A stretch of DNA of 51,046 bases from Chara braunii (lineage: Eukaryota; Streptophyta; Charophyceae; Charales; Characeae). Position numbers and translations under genes: made by a program. The notes below the pieces were generated by a model that saw nothing but the letters and a program-made list of their open reading frames with translations, did not search any database and was not told the origin of the DNA. The stretch's first letter is position 1. Each line of letters starts with the position of its first letter. This document shows positions 11,419 to 21,529 of this stretch, in pieces. The stretch is from the NCBI GenBank assembly GCA_003427395.1, contig BFEA01000076.1:1201318-1252363 (forward strand). The letters run 5' to 3'.

Positions 11419-12507
11419 TTACACACACACACACACGTATGTGTAGTAGTGAATATTGCGACGTTGTGGTGAAAGATCTGATCGATTTTGCTCATCATTT
11501 CGATGGAAGCTGCGCGATGCCAGGTACGTTGCATGGCGAATCGTTCGGAGTACTCACTCTCTCTCTCTCTCATACACACACACACATACACACATACACA
11601 CACACACACACGTGTGTAGTAGTGGTAGTGTATATTTCCATGTTGTAGGGATAGATTCATTCAATTTTTTTTATTTATTTTTTTTCCTTTGCTCATCCTA
11701 TTGGGGAAGTAGCATGAGGTAGCCGCGAGGTTAGAGACTTACCTGTTCTCTCTCTCGCTCCCAGGTCGTCGTCAGTCCCTGTCGATGCATCGCACTCCCC
11801 AGCGGCAAACCGTCGAGATCACCGGGATCCAGACACTTCACCGGGCCATTCAATCGGTAGGAGTAACCGTGGTGTGTAAAAAAAGGAAGGTCATAATCAG
11901 CACGAGCTGATGACTCGCGCTTACTAGGCATTCCCCGTTGAAGATCGATAATTACAACAATCTATTCCGTCGCGGTGAACCTCCTTCCTTTCCCCTTCTC
12001 CTTTTTTTTTTTTTTCTTCTTCTTCTTCTTCTTCTTCCTCATAGTCTTCTTCGTCCCGATTCTCGTGCTCTTTTCCTTCTTCATTCCTTACATGTCGCGT
12101 GCCGATTTCTTTTCCTACTATGCCACTCAGCCCCATCGCCCATGCGCAGTCTCCTCCCGCTATTGCGAGCTCGTTCTCGCTCTCCACCTTTCCTTCCCGC
12201 GCGGTCTGCTTGTTGGGCCTAACAGACCAGGGGCGGGGCTTATTCGAATAAGGTAGTTGCAACTACTGTCGAATGAATCTACCCTTGCATTAGCGGCAGA
12301 TTCATTGAGAACTTTTGTACCCGCAGGTCACGTAGAGAAAACAAATAACAAAAGAAAATAAAAGAAACAGAATCTAACGAAATAAATTCTCCCGATCTCA
12401 ACGGGTTCTTACTGCAACTTCTCCCGATCTCGAGGTCGCGGGTTCGAGTCTTGACCGACAACAACCAGGGCAAAAATGCGGTTGAGCTACCCGCAAAAAG
12501 GGAGCTA

Positions 12508-12829
12508 GCTCAGGTGTCTATAGGCTTCGATCCTTGTATCCCCTATGTAACAAACAATACCTAAACCTACTGAGCTAGCTCCCACTTCGAATACAAGGGG
12601 AGCAACTCTGTATGTATGTAGTAGTGGAGTAAGGCTCACTCCGCCTAGTCTGTCTCTTATACACATCTAGATGTGTATAAGAGACAGGCTCAGGTGTCTA
12701 TAGGCTTCGATCCTTGTATCCCCTATGTAACAAACAATACCTAAACCTACTGAGCTAGCTCCCACTTCGAATACAAGGGGAGCAACTCTGTATGTATGTA
12801 GTAGTGGAGTAAGGCTCACTCCGCCTAGT
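12508..12829. repeat. Artefactual 142-bp direct duplication around adapter
   Basis: 12508-12649 and 12688-12829 are identical by eye over 142 bases and are separated only by the 38-base transposase adapter. Copies 1 and 3 of repeat A have the segment once. It is best explained as read-through of a small circularised library fragment, not a biological repeat. Confidence 0.95.
12650..12687. other. Nextera mate-pair junction adapter (contamination)
   Basis: Two 19-base Tn5 mosaic ends head to head: CTGTCTCTTATACACATCT followed by its reverse complement. This is the known Nextera mate-pair junction sequence. It is synthetic and shows the assembly is not biological across this point. Confidence 0.99.
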
Positions 12830-13068
12830 GGCCTGAGCCTGTTTTCCAAGTCTGTGCGTGTGCACACCTACCGGCCTACATGCCTGTCGGCTTGAGTGTG
12901 CGTATGACCCGCAAGGGCATTTGTTTAATCGGAAGACCCGTCGGGCCGGTACTTAGCTGTGGCCACGCCATTTGAGGGTCGCGGCGGGGAAAACACTCGA
13001 GAGGCGGGGAAAGAAGAGGTATGCGGGAGCTAAGAGCCGTGGAAAATACTCAAGTAACAGGTAGGTAT

Positions 13069-13098
13069 GAGCAAATACCTTTGTAAGGGTGTTTGCTC
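13069..13098 (+). other. Hairpin, 'GTAAGGGT' family, copy in repeat A copy 2
   Basis: Arms GAGCAAATACC and GGTGTTTGCTC around TTTGTAAG, followed by TGACAG. Compared with 1889-1914 the outer arm has changed on both sides and still pairs. Confidence 0.8.
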
Positions 13099-14110
13099 TG
13101 ACAGTCTTCTCGGACCCCATTAAGCGACGTCCCCGTCCTTCTAACGCGACAAGTTGTCAAAATCCGATTTCCTGGATGAAGTTGCGGTTTAGAGACCCTC
13201 ACTGTCCTTCTTGGTGCGTCCATACAGCCAGGATTTTAACCTGGGTCTCCCACATATCCGAAAAATTGTAATACCAAAGAAAAAATTGTTCCATATGACT
13301 CCAAGTGGGGATACTTGATCTGTACTACATTAACGGAGGTCATCAAGGAAAACAATGATAACCCCTCCCCACAACTTTAGACTTTATTAGCCAGGATCTC
13401 GTTAGGTGTCCGAGAAGTTACGAGTCGAATCCCACTCTTTGGACGCGGGCTTTAACCTAAGTCAATTTTTACTGTCCCACCCGAAGTCTAATACGAGGGG
13501 ATCGACAACCTCGGTCTCAACCCACCACAGACGGTTGATCAGGCCGGACCTTCGGCCCACCGTTTTGTTATTCTAACGGTGGTACCCGTATTGGTTACAC
13601 AATACGGGATAAAATCCTCCTATTAAAATATCTAGACCTGACACTTGATCCCACCGATATCTACCTGAACCAATCCCATCATCAAAAAGACTCTCTCTTC
13701 AAGTTTTAGTTCTATGCCGTAATCGGAAGACCCGCTGCCTGGTTATACTTGCTCAGCAGCCCACGCTGGGAGTTACGTCCCAACGATGTCAATTTTCCAT
13801 CATGGGCTTGGTAATTTCAAGTCCCTCAGACTGACCTCCTAAAGTGGATGAACGATGATCATTTGAAAATATAAATATGAAAATCAATTTGACTAAAGAA
13901 TTTTTTCTCCCCTCGTCACTTGTCTTTTAATGGGTGAACAACCCCATTGAATGTATATATGAAAGAAAACAATATCAATAAGAATGATTCAACATGATTG
14001 TCATATTTTTACTGATCGAGGGCATCGTCAGAGCCACTCAGGGGTCGTGTCTACCAAACCTCGATCACAGGCTGGACAGACACACGTCTCGAGGATCTTT
14101 TGCCAACAGA

Positions 14111-15000
14111 AGAAGACCAACCAAAATATTCATAACAAAGTATAAAATGTGTTTGTTTGAATCCTTGTCTTGTAAGAGGGCAGAAAAAAAAATCATTCAT
14201 TTCATTCATAACATACATTTCTCTGACTCGCAGGGCTTTTCAGATGCATCAAAATTTTGACTTTCTCACATCCCCTTTTTAAGGTCTTTTTGAAAAATAA
14301 TCGCATAGGACAAGACATGAAAAGACTGACAACAAAGCAAAATATTTTCAGAATGTACAATTCACATGTCACTCTATCTTCCTTGAACACCTAGGTGCTT
14401 TCCCAAGCATCCGAGTTCATGATTTGATATCATAGTTTGCATACATATAAAGAATATACACCTCACAAATCAAAACCAGATACTGGACCAACCCAAATGT
14501 GAAAGTGAAAGTGCTTCTCGTCGGCATACCCCATAGATAGAAATCATATATGACTCAGGGAAAAACTTAGTCGAATCCATAACGTCGGGCCAAAAACAGT
14601 CTTGAAACTCGAGTCACATGTTTCTCTTATCCTCTATTGTTAGGGTACACATGCTGAGTCAGAAAGGTATAAAAGATACAATAAAATTTCATGACACCTC
14701 ATATATCGGGGAGTACATACTCTATGACACCTCGTCTATTCTATTTTCTGGAGTTCATCATTGCATCTAAGCGGGAAATAACTAACAAATATGTCGCAGA
14801 TCTTACCTCACATTCGACTACTAAAATGCAATATCTTATCTGAAAAAAGAAAAATGTGAGAGTCCTATTATAAAATTTAAAAAGAAAGAAATCAAAAGGT
14901 CGTTCATCCATCAGTTAGGCGTAACCTTTCCTAATTCCCCCATAGTAAGCCCTAACTACTTTAAATAACTGGAATATGAATCTTACCTGGGCCCGCTGTC
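14111..15000. other. AT-rich stretch, no gene seen
   Basis: No frame above 88 codons, no recognised repeat apart from general low GC. The frames at 13994-14260 and 14202-14390 overlap on opposite strands and have no motifs. Confidence 0.6.
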
Positions 15001-15031
15001 GGTGCGAATACCCTTACAAGGGTATCCGCCC
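15001..15031 (-). other. Hairpin, 'GTAAGGGT' family, reversed copy
   Basis: On the minus strand the arms are GGCGGATACCC and GGGTATTCGCACC, followed by CGACAG. It is the only copy outside repeat A in this window and lies in opposite orientation. Confidence 0.75.
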
Positions 15032-15700
15032 TGGTTTTTGCAGGTGAAAAAAAATGAGTTTGGTTTAAAGTTTAAGTATTCGGCCCGAGGCGTGGTGACG
15101 TCTGTGGTTTATATTGGCTGAATGGGTGACGAGAGTAGAGTGTGGCACGCAGGATTTGAGGCGCGCGTGATTTTTTTACCTTTGATTGATGATTGTGGAA
15201 ACCGGTGTTGGTCGCCAGCTAGATTTTTCCTCTGTTTAAAGTAGGATTAAAAAGACTTGTTTTTTTATTAGTGCTCTTGCTTGCGACCTGTGCTTACGTA
15301 CGGAGGATGGCATCGACGACAACGTGGTACTGGGAACGTTTCGGTAAGTCTGTGCGTCGTGCAATATCGGGTTATTTAGGCGTCCGTCAAAACTAAACTC
15401 AGCCTTGCGCAGGATACTATTGGCTACAATGTTGGACTTTCACCTGAGAGATTCAAGGATCGTGGGCGAGCGGCGACGACGCGGGGGATCAGAGTAGCGC
15501 GAAGGAGACCGAAGGGTTGAGGGCCCGACGGGGCTATCTCCAATTGGTTTTGCCGTCGGCGGTGTAAGGACGGTGCTAACATTTTCATTTCCCTCGTTCG
15601 TCATGTTCTGACAGTTGAAAGTTCTAAACATTTTATCAGTATTATTATTTTTATACTCCGACGTTCTTTGACTCAGACGAGACGCCGGATTTAAAGGCCG
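15032..15700. other. Intergenic stretch, no firm gene
   Basis: GC rises from left to right. A short ATG frame at 15307 ends in a good donor (GT at 15344) and an acceptor-like CAG lies near 15408, but the join would stop after 23 residues. The 63-codon minus-strand frame at 15440-15631 is Ser/Pro/Arg-rich with no motif. Confidence 0.4.
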
Positions 15701-16500
15701 TCACGGCAGTCGAGGACCTTGAGCGCACACCTCCTTTGGTTGACTTGTGGATTCAGGCATGTTCGGAGTGCCGACGAAATTCCTCGACCTGGTCCGTCTT
15801 GAAAACACAAACCAAGGGGCTCGACGTGTATGCAAGCCGGTGGGTGATTAGCTCACGAGGCGGAAGAAAACTGAATGGCGTGGGCATTTCAGCAGGAGCA
15901 CCAGCATCCGCGGTTTGCTGTGAGAGGTTTGAGTGTGAGCGTGCCCGTTGAGACCCGCGAGTTGGTGGACTATGCCCAGGGCACTGTGGCAAGGCCCACA
16001 GTGGTACTACGGCATGTTGCGGACCACATGGAATCGTCTCCAACTCGGCCTCCGAAGTTCTCACCTGGATATTTGCAACTATTACCAAAATCTGCATCGG
16101 GGCCTGCGTCATCTGGAACCATGTTGTGGGCCTGCAGTAGGTCCGCACCCTCAACTGCAGGACGGTCTATGTGTGGGTTGCCCGTTGGGGACCCAAATGG
16201 TGGCCAATTCTGCCTGGGCAGAGCGGGCTGGGGGAGACTCCCTGTGGAGTCGCGAAGCGATACTGACGTGCAAATCGTTCGTTGGCCTTGGGTATAGGAG
16301 CGAAAAAGACTAATCGAACCGGCTAGCAGCCGGATCCTTCCGAAGTTCCTCCTCGGGCTGGCCGGAGCAGTCGGGAAGAGCGCTGGGATAAGGCGCTGAC
16401 GAGCCAGAGCCGGGGAAAACGAGGACGGCGGATGCGAAGGAGGGAATGTATCGGGGCGCGTTTTCGCGCCGGGTGCATGCAAAGTAAGGAGAGGCGCGCG
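15701..16500. other. GC-rich island with conflicting overlapping frames
   Basis: Frames of 120-190 codons are open on both strands at once: plus 15875-16297 and 15948-16313, minus 15753-16154 and 15970-16551. GC-rich sequence gives long frames by chance, and none has a recognisable domain. The plus frame at 15948 has a Trp/Tyr/Leu/His-containing stretch that looks more protein-like than the Pro/Ser/Arg-rich alternatives, but nothing decides between them. It may be an exon of an unknown gene or a relic. Confidence 0.35.
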
Positions 16501-17230
16501 GAGCAAGGGAGAGCTGGCTATGGCGGAGGAAAGGACGAAGTTCTTGCCCAATCCTTGATGGAATCGGGCGAACCAGAGGTCGTTTTTGGGGTTTTTGGGG
16601 CAGGCGAGTTAGAATCTACGATCGGATTAGTACGATAGTTAGTAGGATAGGGGATAGAAGGAAATGGAGGTGCGCGGACGTGTTTCAGCTATGGAAGATG
16701 GCGGGAGCTAAAGTTACGTGGCCCACCCGTTCCTTGATAAGAACGGGCGAGCAAAGGTGCTAGGTAGGGGTTTGGAAGCAAGGCGAATCTGAGTGTGTGG
16801 TTAAAATTTTGAATTAAGTAAGTAGTGATGAGGAAGAAGGGAAAATGAGTGCACAGATGGAGTCGAGGGGGAAAATGAAGGAAGAGCGGGAGTGAAATGA
16901 ACGTATCTTGCTCGATTCATAACGAAATCGGGCGAAATAAAATATTAGACAGGGGTTTTAGACCGATCTAAAGTGATTGGCCATGCCAGATTCTTGAGCT
17001 GGGAAGCGGTTTAATCAACACTGTCTGCATGGGCTGCACGGTGTGAAGATGGCAGCTAGTGAGCAGGGAGCAACCAGAGATTGACGATTCGCTCGATCCT
17101 TGATAGGATCGAGTGAGTAGCAGGCGAACTTTGGGGTCTCATCTAGTGGCGACCGTGGATCTACAGCCAGAATGGCAAGAGAGTTAGTACAGGTGGGGTA
17201 GGAGAAGAAAAGAAACACACGGAGATAAGG
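16501..17230 (+). repeat. Diverged tandem repeat, about 182-bp period, with covarying hairpins
   Basis: Four units are marked by hairpins at 16547-16568, 16726-16747, 16911-16932 and 17092-17113 (spacings 179, 185, 181). The loop is CTTGAT(A) in three of them. The arms differ but pair: CCCAATCC/GGAATCGGG, CCCGTTC/GAACGGG, CTCGATT/AATCGGG (with G-U) and CTCGATCC/GGATCGAG. Each hairpin is followed by GCGA or GTGAG and a purine-rich run. A weaker shared GATGGC(G/A)G(G/C)... sequence precedes units 2 and 4. Confidence 0.8.
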
Positions 17231-17309
17231 AGAGGCGAATGGGAGAAAAATTCGTACCTGGCAGATGACAGGGCGATGAATCTCCCCCTGTGCTAGCGGA
17301 GGACGCGGT

Positions 17310-17639
17310 TCAACTCGCGCGCATGCATTCGGTCCTATGATAGCCGAAGATTAATTCCGATTTTTTAATCATCTTATTAATAGAAGTAGCCTCTCTATCT
17401 TCCTGCGCATGGCTGGAAACGACTGTATACTTCCGTATTCTAGCGGAAGATTCATTCTTACTTTGCTCATCGTATTGATGAAAGTAGTCCCTCTCCGACT
17501 CCTCTGCGGGCACGACTTCGAAGCCCGGCGTATGCTTCCGCGTTCTTGCGAAAGATTCCTGTTCATTTTGCGCATCAGCAGGCTGCTCAGTTGATGTCTG
17601 CATAAGGCCGTCGAATTGCTGGCCTGGGCTCGAATCCAT
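17310..17639 (-). CDS. Hypothetical 109-residue frame built of about 35-residue repeats
   Basis: The DNA is a diverged tandem repeat of about 105 bases, so the minus-strand frame shows an internal repeat: a segment with ESFARTRKHT is followed by one with ESSARIRKYT, then a remnant with FGYHRTEC. The protein would be Glu/Ser/Arg-rich with no membrane segment or known domain. Because the period is a multiple of three the frame could stay open by repetition alone, so coding is uncertain. The same DNA carries hairpins related to repeat A. Confidence 0.3.
   Translation of the reverse strand: MDSSPGQQFDGLMQTSTEQPADAQNEQESFARTRKHTPGFEVVPAEESERDYFHQYDEQSKNESSARIRKYTVVSSHAQEDREATSINKMIKKSELIFGYHRTECMRAS
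17317..17600 (+). repeat. 105-bp tandem repeat with double-hairpin motif
   Basis: Three units. The first hairpins are TTCGG/CCGAA (17328-17348), CTTCCG/CGGAAG (17430-17449) and CTTCCGC/GCGAAAG (17535-17554), so the arms vary with pairing mostly kept. They are followed by (G)ATTCATTC or GATTCCTGTTC and then TTTGCTCATC-GTATT-GATG in unit 2. The same order (hairpin, ATTCATTC, CATC...GATG) occurs in repeat A at 311-400, 11615-11720 and 40920-40975 and, shortened, at 127-185, 10893-10970 and 11443-11505. Confidence 0.75.
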
Positions 17640-18466
17640 CGATGACCGCCAACTACACCTGCCATCCTGATGATCGGGTCGGTCGTCGTTACCGCCTCAG
17701 CCGCTGATGGAGGTCTTACCGTTGGTGATTGTGTTCGTTAACCTCAAAGTCGGTGAGCGCACCTCCATAGTAAGACAGGGCTGCGGAGGGCGTCGCTATC
17801 ACTCATCCCAGATACAGCCGCCTGCACTCCCCACCTTCACCAGCCATTTCAACCAGGATCGCTCTTGTATTACCTCATCAAGAGCGGGTAAAGTTGTTAT
17901 CACAAACCCGCACCAGCGACGTCAACAAACGCATTTACTCCCGCCTCCTCAAGAAAACCAGTCGTCACGTCCATTCATCACGCATCAGAGCAAGTAGATA
18001 TCGCCACCTTACGGCTTACGGGGTCACGTCTTGGTAGCAAGGCGAAAGATCATTCTTCGCGGCAGACGACACTTATCGCGATCCACTATAGAGTTGGCCT
18101 CTTCGCCAGTAGAAGTATGCCGAAGCGCCTTCTAACAGAGATCGAGTTGACAGACACATACTAGGAGAGGCTTGTGAAAGCTAATGGCATCCTTTACGCT
18201 GGGCCGTGTCCATCCACACTCACTTCTCTCATGTGCTTGCACCGTAATTACTTGGCGAAAAACTCCTGAGACAGGTCACTCTGGCACAACATAAAAAACT
18301 TGTCGCGGCTCAGCAGACACTAGATGCCTTGAGCGAGTGTGGAGGCAGCGGTTGACGTCAACCGTATCTAGCAAGATCGCGCGCTGCTCATCCGCACCGC
18401 CTCTCCCTTTCGTTGACCTCCCTTTACTTCCCCCGGGGCGGGCACGTGTACGCTGCCTACCGCATA
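17640..18466. other. No gene seen
   Basis: Mixed sequence with short frames only (up to 103 codons at 18337-18648, opposite the minus-strand frame below). No repeat or RNA gene recognised. Confidence 0.5.
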
Positions 18467-18955
18467 TCACCCTTTGTCGCCTCGCTGTCGCGAGCTCGCC
18501 TCGGGTCCACGCTCCACTGGGCCAGCCAGTGGGTGGTTTTGGCGGATCTGGTCCAGTCCATGCCTGGACTGGACATCCGCTTCTCTGTCACTCATCTTGG
18601 ACTCCCCTTCAGAGTCCCGCTCCCCATGTTGTACCTCCCTGTCAGTAGTCTCGGTCGATGAGTCGCCCTCGTGGTAGGTGACTGTTACCCGCATACTTGC
18701 AGTCACCCCATCTCGCCTGCACCTCCGCTCCGCCCTATTACGAGCCTTGGTAATAGCCGCCTGCAGCTTCTCGTCTCTCCTCATCTCCTGTTCCCGATGA
18801 CCACAGACATTAACTTTTAACCTCACCTCCCCTTCAGGCTTACCGTAAACCAGTATGGTCTCCACTACAGTGTTTTTCTCGTCCTCACGCTCCCACATCC
18901 CGAAGTATTTCATGTACCTAGGCCTATAGCCACGTAGACCATCCCGGTCTGCCAT
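18467..18955 (-). CDS. Hypothetical charged protein or exon
   Basis: A 162-codon frame from the ATG at 18955, whose context (GTGGCTATGGCA) is favourable. The frame is open for at least another 15 codons upstream, so this may be an internal exon. The product begins MADRDGLRGYRPRYMKYFG, then has a Lys/Arg/Glu-rich, probably helical middle with MRRDEKLQAAITKARNRAER, and a hydrophilic Asp/Glu/Ser/Arg tail. No transmembrane segment, Cys/His cluster or known catalytic motif. Composition is more protein-like than the opposite-strand frames at 18337-18677. It could be a degraded gag or ORF1-like protein; this is not established. Confidence 0.4.
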   Translation of the reverse strand: MADRDGLRGYRPRYMKYFGMWEREDEKNTVVETILVYGKPEGEVRLKVNVCGHREQEMRRDEKLQAAITKARNRAERRCRRDGVTASMRVTVTYHEGDSSTETTDREVQHGERDSEGESKMSDREADVQSRHGLDQIRQNHPLAGPVERGPEASSRQRGDKG

Positions 18956-20229
18956 AGCCACGCTTTTAATAGCCAGGGTCCCGACTCCAGGTGCACGCAC
19001 TCAGATGACTTCACGCTAGTCTTCACTACTCCAGCCTTTCGCCCCAGACTAGCGACACTGGTGCAACAAAATAACTTGCAAGCATCCTCAGACTAAGAAT
19101 GGCCCAATAGTCTAGCCTTCTCCCCTTTTTATAAGCTCCCATTACACTGCGATCCCCATGCTCTGAGCGGAGAACTCAGGATAGCCTCAGTTTTAACTTA
19201 TCAGTACCTCGTGAATCTTGAGAATAATAAAATAAAATAAAAGTAAAAGTAAAAGGAAGAATGAAGCAATAGACTAAACACCGCTAGTCACTGCACACAC
19301 AGACCTTTCGCTTCTCGCCCTTGCTATTTCGTCTTGCCGTGAAAATGATCGCGACCTCAAGGTGGTGGTCGCATAACGGGATACCGACCTGCGTTTTCTT
19401 TTCCTCAAAACTAGCCACTACCTTTACTCCTGATGGGTACCCGCGTTCGATGGCAAGGAGGGGGCTTATGACCTTCCACGGGGGGTGATAATCCTCCTAC
19501 CATCGCGGCCGCGGGTGCTCCCATTTTGAGGCCTAATGCCCAGTACCCAGGCAAGCACAAAACACAGGGAAATTAGTATGCGAGCAGTCAGTATGCTAAA
19601 GCTACTTGCTTACAGTTGAGGTTCAAAAAGTGAACCGTTCAGACCTCCATGGAAGCGTCTGGTTGAAAAGACCGGGAATTTTTTAGTAATAAAATTAATG
19701 GTGATAGCAGTAATAATGAAAGGGGTACTAGCCAGGAACGATCTATATCGGCGCGACCCCCTGAAGTCGCTAGATCTTCTCAGACCGAATAGAGGTGCAT
19801 ATTTGACGCGTGGTCCAGACACACCACTTCCTTTTCATTCTCTATATTTTCTTTTTTTCTTTTTCTTTCCCTGATACCTTCTATGTTTGAAGTGACAGAC
19901 ATCCCGTGCATCTAACCCATAACCTGGTGGAGGGAAACTCGGCGCGCTGTAGAAAAGACCGCACCCATCCTTCTACCTTCGCGTCCCAGGGCGAGCCCGA
20001 CGGCTACCGCGGCCACAGGCCGGTAGTGCTCTGCTGTACAGCAGGGTGCCGAGCCTGCATGGACCAAAGGAAAGCCCGATGCCGCACCTTTTGCCAAGGC
20101 AGGCACCAACAGGGTCGGTCCACGTCAAGGGTACAGCTCGGGTTCTAGGGATCGCAGTTAAAGAACACACCGACAGACCACAGGCACCAAGCAGGGACTT
20201 GGTACGCAGCAGAGTTTGCAACTAGGATT
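18956..20229. other. No firm gene
   Basis: Includes a moderately GC-rich part at 19910-20220 where short frames on both strands overlap (70-82 codons) without motifs. Short poly-pyrimidine run at 19848-19870. Confidence 0.5.
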
Positions 20230-20720
20230 TTTAAGAATACCTGTACCTGACCTAACCACACCCTCTTTGAAAACCAACCACCCATACCCACTGTATACTT
20301 GGCCTATCGGACCTTTACCCATCTCCACCTGCTAAAAAAAAAAAAACCTATACCCTCACCTACCCTACCTAAACCTCTTCAGCATGTAACTCACCATACC
20401 TACCGACGAACAATTTTTTTCAAAACCACCCATGGCCACCTGAACCCAAACCGTTTGTTAACCACCCATACCCTATCCTACCCAAGTTTTCTTTACCTGT
20501 ACCCACCCGTACCTACCCATAATTGTATGCACCCATGCGTAACCACCCGTGTTCGTAGTCCACCCTTCCCTAAACGCCCATAACCGCCCCTAACTGTCCT
20601 TAACAACCCCTAACTGTCCCTAACTGCCCTTGACTGTCCCTAACCGTCCCTAATTTATTTTTTTATTACCTCCCCTAATTGTTCTTAACCGCCCCCAATT
20701 ATTCCCAACCCCCTACCCGT
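20230..20720 (+). repeat. C-rich minisatellite, telomere-like in its second half
   Basis: Strand-asymmetric sequence made of ACCCATACC / ACCTACC-type short repeats (20260-20560), then degenerate 9-11-base units CCCTAACTGT / CCCTAACCGC (about 20575-20665). It resembles a decayed interstitial telomeric tract but the unit is not the plant CCCTAAA repeat. A Pro/Thr/His-rich frame at 20299-20583 is a by-product. Confidence 0.75.
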
Positions 20721-20774
20721 CACAAGATTGATGTGGTAGGTTTTATTATTATTAATATTATTATTATTTTATTT

Positions 20775-20932
20775 TTTTTTCGAGATGTAGCAGTTGTTGA
20801 AGCTACCGCCGCAAAAGCAACTGGTGTTACATCGTGTCACTCTGATGTTGCTATGGATTCATCTGGTGCTACAACAGCCTATGCAACCTGTATAGCATTA
20901 GCAAATACAACCCTCGATCTGTCGCACACATA
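20775..20932 (+). CDS. Ala/Thr/Val-rich coding-like fragment
   Basis: A 50-codon stretch with a regular GCT/ACA/GTT codon pattern, preceded by a T-rich tract and an AG that could serve as an acceptor, and running into a CT/CA microsatellite. It includes ATAAKATGVTS and GATTAYATCIALANTTLDL. No domain recognised. It may be a captured exon piece or a short-period repeat. Confidence 0.25.
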
Positions 20933-20934
20933 CA

Positions 20935-20935
<1 letters not shown>

Positions 20936-21004
<69 letters not shown>
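20936..21004. repeat. (CT)n(CA)n microsatellite
   Basis: Eight or so CT units followed by more than 20 CA units. Confidence 0.97.
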
Positions 21005-21006
<2 letters not shown>

Positions 21007-21229
21007 TATTACATACACAAGGTTACACACATATGAAAATAGTATGAAATTTTGAAAAACAAAAAATAAAAAGTTGAAGAGATATAAAATTAACCCTTGC
21101 AAGAAAAAACATTTGCGTCATGGGAAAGCGAGAAATTTGGAATATGAGAAAAGTGTCACTCTTGAGTAAAAATACAAAGTCTGCAAAGCTACAAGACTCA
21201 CATGGGGTATAGCACGATTACCTGATTGG

Positions 21230-21500
21230 AACCTATACCCGCCCGTACCCACCCCTTTTTTTTTTTGGCTACCCGTACCTGCCCATACCCGTCTATTTAT
21301 TTTTCTGGCCGCCCGTACCCATTTTTTTTTTTTTTACCCCTAACCCTACCTGCTCCTATCCACCCATGATCTCCAAAAAGGGCAACCGTGCCCGCCCTAA
21401 CAACCACCAACTTTTGTTTGTGCCTGCCCATACCCAATTCCCCCCTCGGAAGGGGTACCCATACCCACCCATAACCTTGCGGTTACAATTGGGTACGGCC
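21230..21500 (+). repeat. ACCCRTACCC minisatellite, second block
   Basis: Runs of ACCCGTACC, CCCATACCC and poly-T spacers resume the pattern of 20230-20560 and end in both orientations (TACCC then GGGTACGG), next to the LTR-like block. Confidence 0.75.
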
Positions 21501-21529
21501 GGGTACGGGTAACGGTTACCCATTTGCGC

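Larger units (their letters stand above)
11419..14110. repeat. Repeat A, copy 2
   Basis: Collinear with copy 1 (91-3060) in the same orientation, with small indels. The 1500-1860 part of copy 1 is missing here: the text jumps from GTAACAGGTAGGTA (13056) almost directly to the hairpin at 13069. An extra segment at about 12380-12490 includes GGTCGCGGGTTCGAG. The copy is disturbed at 12508-12829 by a library artefact. The end matches copy 1 around GATCACA and CACACGTCTCG (near 14060-14095). No conserved reading frame is seen. Confidence 0.85.

Noticed and set aside
10706-11446. 246-codon plus-strand frame
   Set aside because: It runs across the N gap and two microsatellites.
12415-12460. tRNA or SINE B-box (GGTTCGAG) in repeat A copy 2, with GAGCTAGCTCAGG as an A-box
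   Set aside because: The order and spacing are wrong for a tRNA (the A-box-like part lies downstream), no acceptor stem forms, and the B-box part is absent from copy 1.
91-14110. Repeat A copies 1 and 2 as a pair of LTRs of one 14-kb element
   Set aside because: No terminal TG/CA, no PBS or polypurine tract at their inner edges, and a third interrupted copy lies elsewhere; the material between them is from unrelated elements.
15307-15343. Possible first exon (MASTTTWYWERF) with a good donor GT at 15344
   Set aside because: The only nearby acceptor (near 15408) gives a stop after ten more codons, and no later exon could be linked.
15753-16551. Frames of 120-193 codons on both strands in the GC-rich island
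   Set aside because: Mutually overlapping and without motifs; kept only as an unresolved region, not as genes.
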